DNA from: Rhodocyclaceae bacterium
GTDB lineage: Bacteria > Pseudomonadota > Gammaproteobacteria > Burkholderiales > Rhodocyclaceae
Length of the DNA stretch: 64,000 nt
Assembly: GCA_016791105.1 (NCBI GenBank)
Contig: JAEUNM010000104.1
Location: 26,242 to 90,241, forward strand
Direction of reading: 5' to 3'
Part shown: positions 61,066-64,000 of the stretch, in pieces
Layout: each line of letters starts with the position of its first letter
Position numbering within the stretch: the stretch's first letter is position 1
Position numbers and translations under genes: made by a program
The notes under the pieces: model-generated
Databases searched by the model: none
The model's input: only the letters and a program-made list of their open reading frames with translations
What the model was told of the DNA's origin: nothing

Positions 61066-62739
61066 ATGGCTGAAACCAGCGCGCGCCGCGGCGCACAAAT
61101 ACTGCTGGAAGCCCTGGAAAGCGAGGGCGTGGAGTACATATTCGGCAATCCCGGCACGACCGAATTGCCGCTTATCGATGCACTGATAGACCGCAACAAG
61201 ATTCACTATGTGTGGGGCCTGCAGGAAGCTGCCGTGGTGGCCATGGCAGACGGCTACGCGCAGGCTTCCGGCAAACCCGGCTTCATCAATCTGCACACGG
61301 CCGGTGGGCTGGGGCACGGCATGGGCAACCTGCTCAATGCGCGCACCTCGGGTACGCCGCTGGTCGTAACGGCGGGCCAGCAGGACGCCCGCCACGCAAT
61401 TTCCGACCCATTGCTGCAGGGCGATCTGGTGGCGATTGCTTCTCCGATCGCGAAGTGGGCGCTGGAAATGACCACGCCGGAACAGATACCGACCTTGATC
61501 CGGCGCGCCTTCCAGGATTGCCGCGATACGCCGCCCGGGCCGGTGTTCCTCTCGCTGCCCATGAACGTCATGGAAGCGCTAAGCGATGTGGAAATTCCGC
61601 CGGTATCGCGCGTGGACCGTCGCCCGGTCGCGAGCGCGCTGCCGGACTTGGCAGATGAACTGGCCGGCTATGCGCCGGGGCGCATCCTGATCGTTGCCGG
61701 CGACGAAATTTCCACCAACGACGCTTATCGCGAAGTAGTGGAACTGGCGGAAATTCTGGCCGCGCCGGTGTATGGATCGTCCTGGCCGGCGCATATTCCT
61801 TACCCCACCGCGCACTATTTATGGCGCGGCAACCTGCCCACCAAGGCGACCGAAATTGCCGCCATTGCCAGCAATTTCGATTGCGTATTTGCGATGGGCG
61901 GCAAGTCTTTCATTACCGTGTTGTACACCGACGCGTCAGCGCTGCCCGCGGGCTGCGAACTGTATCAGTTGTCGGTGGACGGGCGCGACCTGGGTCGCAC
62001 CTATCCGACGCGGCTATCGGTGGTTGGGGATATCCAGTATTCACTGCGCGAACTGAACCGCCTGTTGCTTGCGCGTCTGGCCGGCCGCGAAGCGGAATTC
62101 GACGCCGCACGGGCGGCGGCACGGCGAGCCGACGCGGATCGCCGCGAGTCTCTGCTGGCTCAGGCCGCCGCTTATGAAGGCCGTCCGCGCATACACCCGC
62201 TGGTGGCGGCGCGCGAACTGGCACTGGGCATAGGTAGCGCGACGCCCATCGTGGACGAGGCGCTCGCCACGGCGACGCACCTGCGCAAATTTCTCAACAA
62301 CGAAGGTACCCGACAGTATTCATTCCTGCGCGGCGGCGCGCTCGGCTGGGGCATGCCGGCGGCGATCGGTTTTTCGCTGGGCATAGGCCGGCGCCCGGTG
62401 GTGTCGCTGGCCGGGGATGGCGCCGCGATGTACACGCCGCAGTCCCTATGGACCGCGGTGAATGAAAAGCTGCCGGTTACTTTCGTGATCATCAACAACC
62501 GCGAGTACAACATCCTGAAGAACTTCATGCGCTCGCAGTCGCATTACACTTCGGCGCGCACCGGGCGTTTCATCGCCATGGACATGAACGATCCGCCCAT
62601 TGATTTCGGCGCCTTGGCGGCGTCGATGGGCGTCCCGGCGCAACGTATTACCGACGCCGCGCAAATACGCCCGCGCGTGGCGGAGGCGATCGCGTCCGGG
62701 GTGCCGAATCTGATCGAAATCGTGGTGGAGGTGGAGTGA
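61066..62739 (+). CDS. thiamine-diphosphate enzyme, benzoylformate decarboxylase-like (MdlC type)
   Basis: A 557-residue ThDP-dependent enzyme from the ATG at 61066 (AAAAGGAGACAG upstream). The N-terminal Pyr domain holds the cofactor-activating glutamate in GLQEAAVVAMADGYA and FGNPGTTELPLIDAL. A central domain is followed by a PP domain with the ThDP motif VVSLAGDGAAMYTPQSLW ... VIINNREYNIL. The overall look is the benzoylformate decarboxylase/acetolactate synthase-like group. Benzoylformate decarboxylase converts phenylglyoxylate to benzaldehyde. No mandelate pathway gene is nearby, so the substrate is open. It lies 109 bp after the cytochrome b/c fusion, on the same strand. Confidence 0.86.
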   Translation: MAETSARRGAQILLEALESEGVEYIFGNPGTTELPLIDALIDRNKIHYVWGLQEAAVVAMADGYAQASGKPGFINLHTAGGLGHGMGNLLNARTSGTPLVVTAGQQDARHAISDPLLQGDLVAIASPIAKWALEMTTPEQIPTLIRRAFQDCRDTPPGPVFLSLPMNVMEALSDVEIPPVSRVDRRPVASALPDLADELAGYAPGRILIVAGDEISTNDAYREVVELAEILAAPVYGSSWPAHIPYPTAHYLWRGNLPTKATEIAAIASNFDCVFAMGGKSFITVLYTDASALPAGCELYQLSVDGRDLGRTYPTRLSVVGDIQYSLRELNRLLLARLAGREAEFDAARAAARRADADRRESLLAQAAAYEGRPRIHPLVAARELALGIGSATPIVDEALATATHLRKFLNNEGTRQYSFLRGGALGWGMPAAIGFSLGIGRRPVVSLAGDGAAMYTPQSLWTAVNEKLPVTFVIINNREYNILKNFMRSQSHYTSARTGRFIAMDMNDPPIDFGALAASMGVPAQRITDAAQIRPRVAEAIASGVPNLIEIVVEVE

Positions 62740-62993
62740 GCGGTGCGGCGTGACATGGCCGGCGCGATGGGATCCTGCGCCGACCGGCCGGTTAGCCCAT
62801 GATCGCGGGGGCCCGGGCGCGGAGGGCAGACAGGCTGGGCAAAGTCTGCCTGCGCTTCTGCGCCGAGGGTGCAAGCGTCGCGGGCGTGACTTTCCCGCAC
62901 ATGAACTCGAATTGTTCGCGCTATACGGGTGCAAAATGCTCCGGGGCTTCGCATCGGGCGTGCTACGGGCGGGCTGAATAAGGGCGCTGGAGG

Positions 62994-63806
62994 ATGGACG
63001 CGACAACTATCGGATTCGGATTGGGCGCCATCGTGGGCCTGATACTCGCGCTAACCGGGGCCGGCGGCGGCATTCTGGCGGTGCCTCTGCTCGTGTTCGG
63101 GCTGCATCTTTCCATTGCCGAAGCCGCGCCGGTCGGCCTCATCGCCGTGGGTCTTGCGTCTGCGCTCGGTGCCGGACTGGGCTTGCGCGAGGGCATCGTG
63201 CGCTATCGCGCGGCAGCACTGGTCGGCTCGATAGGCATGCTGGTCGCGCCATTGGGCGTGTGGCTCGCGCATATCGTGCCGGGCCGGCCTTTGGCGATTG
63301 CGTTTTCGATGGTGCTGGCCTATGTCGGTCTGCGCATGTTCCGGCAATCGCGCGCTGAGGCGGTGGAGGCGGAAATTTGCCGGCCTGCCTGCGTGGTGAA
63401 TTCCAGCACCGGGCGGCTGTCGTGGACGGCTCCTTGCGCACGCGCACTGGCCGGGACCGGTGCCTTGTCCGGCTTGTTGAGCGGTCTGCTGGGCGTGGGC
63501 GGCGGCTTTGTGATCGTACCCGCGCTCACGCGCTTTTCGGATCTGGCGCCGCGCAGCATCCTTGCCACCTCGCTGGCCGTAATTACTTTGGTGTCCATAG
63601 GTAGTGTCGCGGCAGCGGCGGCGCACGGCGGCGTTGCGTGGGGAATCGCCATTCCGTTTGCGCTAGGTGCGGCCCTGGCGCTGCTTTTGGGCCGGCAAAT
63701 CGCTTCGCGTGTCGCCGGCGCTCGCCTGCAGCAAGCATTCGCCTTGGCCTGCTGGTGCGTTGCCATGCTGCTCGCAGTACGGGTCATCACCTCCGCCGCA
63801 GCGTAA
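62994..63806 (+). CDS. TauE/SafE family sulfite exporter-like membrane protein
   Basis: A 270-residue integral membrane protein with about eight hydrophobic segments in two homologous halves, each with a glycine-rich motif: ILALTGAGGGILAVPLLV near residue 17 and LLSGLLGVGGGFVIVPAL near 165. This is the TauE/SafE (DUF81) pattern of anion exporters, often for sulfite or organosulfonate compounds. The ATG at 62994 has GGAGG upstream. There are no sulfur genes around, and the substrate is unknown. Confidence 0.92.
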   Translation: MDATTIGFGLGAIVGLILALTGAGGGILAVPLLVFGLHLSIAEAAPVGLIAVGLASALGAGLGLREGIVRYRAAALVGSIGMLVAPLGVWLAHIVPGRPLAIAFSMVLAYVGLRMFRQSRAEAVEAEICRPACVVNSSTGRLSWTAPCARALAGTGALSGLLSGLLGVGGGFVIVPALTRFSDLAPRSILATSLAVITLVSIGSVAAAAAHGGVAWGIAIPFALGAALALLLGRQIASRVAGARLQQAFALACWCVAMLLAVRVITSAAA

Positions 63807-63896
63807 TGCGCAAGCGCGTGTGATTTTCGATTGGTCCGTCCCGACACGAACGATGCGAGCGGGAAGGTCTGGGCAGGCGGCTTTTCGAAGGCTTTT

Positions 63897-63934
63897 CGTA
63901 GGGCGGAAAAGCGAAGCGCATTCCGCCGTATGGG
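63897..63934. repeat. dispersed palindromic repeat end (GTAGGGCGGA family)
   Basis: CGTAGGGCGGAAAAGCGAAG then CGCATTCCGCCGTATGGG matches the ends of the element found twice at 7171-7324 and 7498-7670, with two changes. Only one end is seen before the window edge region. The stretch 63807-64000 holds no supported gene. Confidence 0.7.
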
Positions 63935-64000
63935 GCCGTTCACATCCCCGCACGTAGGCGTCAGCATTCGCCGCCCGCCGGCCTTGGCATTCCCCGGCCC

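Overview
The window looks like a chromosomal segment of a GC-rich betaproteobacterium. This rests on gene order and gene content read by eye, with no database search. The order yicC-gmk-rpoZ-spoT-DUF3460, diverging from a Ser/Thr kinase, PP2C, rph, rdgB and hemW block, is typical of Rhodocyclales and Nitrosomonadales, as are thiS-thiG-trmB, dispersed GTAGGTTGGGGTGA palindromes and an MtrA/MtrB-type cytochrome-porin pair. No rRNA, CRISPR array, prophage or insertion sequence with a transposase was seen. Two tRNA genes are present: Ser-GGA and Gly-CCC.

Layout. 1-5.2 kb: amino-acid genes alaC (5' end outside the window), alaA, hom and thrC. 5.2-7.7 kb: dispersed repeats and a membrane class III nucleotide cyclase whose 5' end lies in a 334/344-bp tandem duplication. 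7.7-12.9 kb: a minus-strand operon with a DUF2282 (bufferin-precursor type) gene at each end, enclosing DoxX, NDH-2, 3-hydroxybutyrate dehydrogenase, a patatin and acetoacetate decarboxylase. 13.6-22.3 kb: four minus-strand sensory genes (two hybrid kinases, a CheB-CheR-PAS fusion, a PAS-GAF protein). 22.6-24.2 kb: a PEP-CTERM protein gene flanked by direct copies of a MITE-like repeat. 24.2-30.9 kb: nitrate/nitrite uptake (nrtA, nrtB, fused ATPase) with the NasS-NasT sensor/antiterminator pair.

31.4-38.4 kb: HD-GYP and HDOD proteins, a CBS/DUF294 protein and a DUF4212-symporter pair. 38.4-42.3 kb: tRNA-Ser, a flavin monooxygenase, flavin reductase and hydrolase operon, a small DUF3850-like gene and tRNA-Gly. 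42.4-54.8 kb: housekeeping genes. 55.2-61 kb: an extracellular-electron-transfer cluster made of a monoheme cytochrome, a decaheme cytochrome, an outer-membrane barrel and an inner-membrane multiheme c / cytochrome b fusion. 61-63.8 kb: a benzoylformate decarboxylase-like enzyme and a TauE/SafE transporter.

How the parts may work together. The nitrate genes form a readable circuit: sigma-54 promoters before nrtA and nasT point to nitrogen control, and a leader before nrtA carries two hairpins and an intrinsic terminator on which NasT could act when NasS senses nitrate or nitrite. The cytochrome cluster gives a continuous route between the quinone pool and the cell surface, in either direction. 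The DUF2282-bracketed operon joins a predicted copper-peptide family to ketone-body/PHB metabolism without the MNIO modifying enzyme beside it. It is the least conventional unit in the window.
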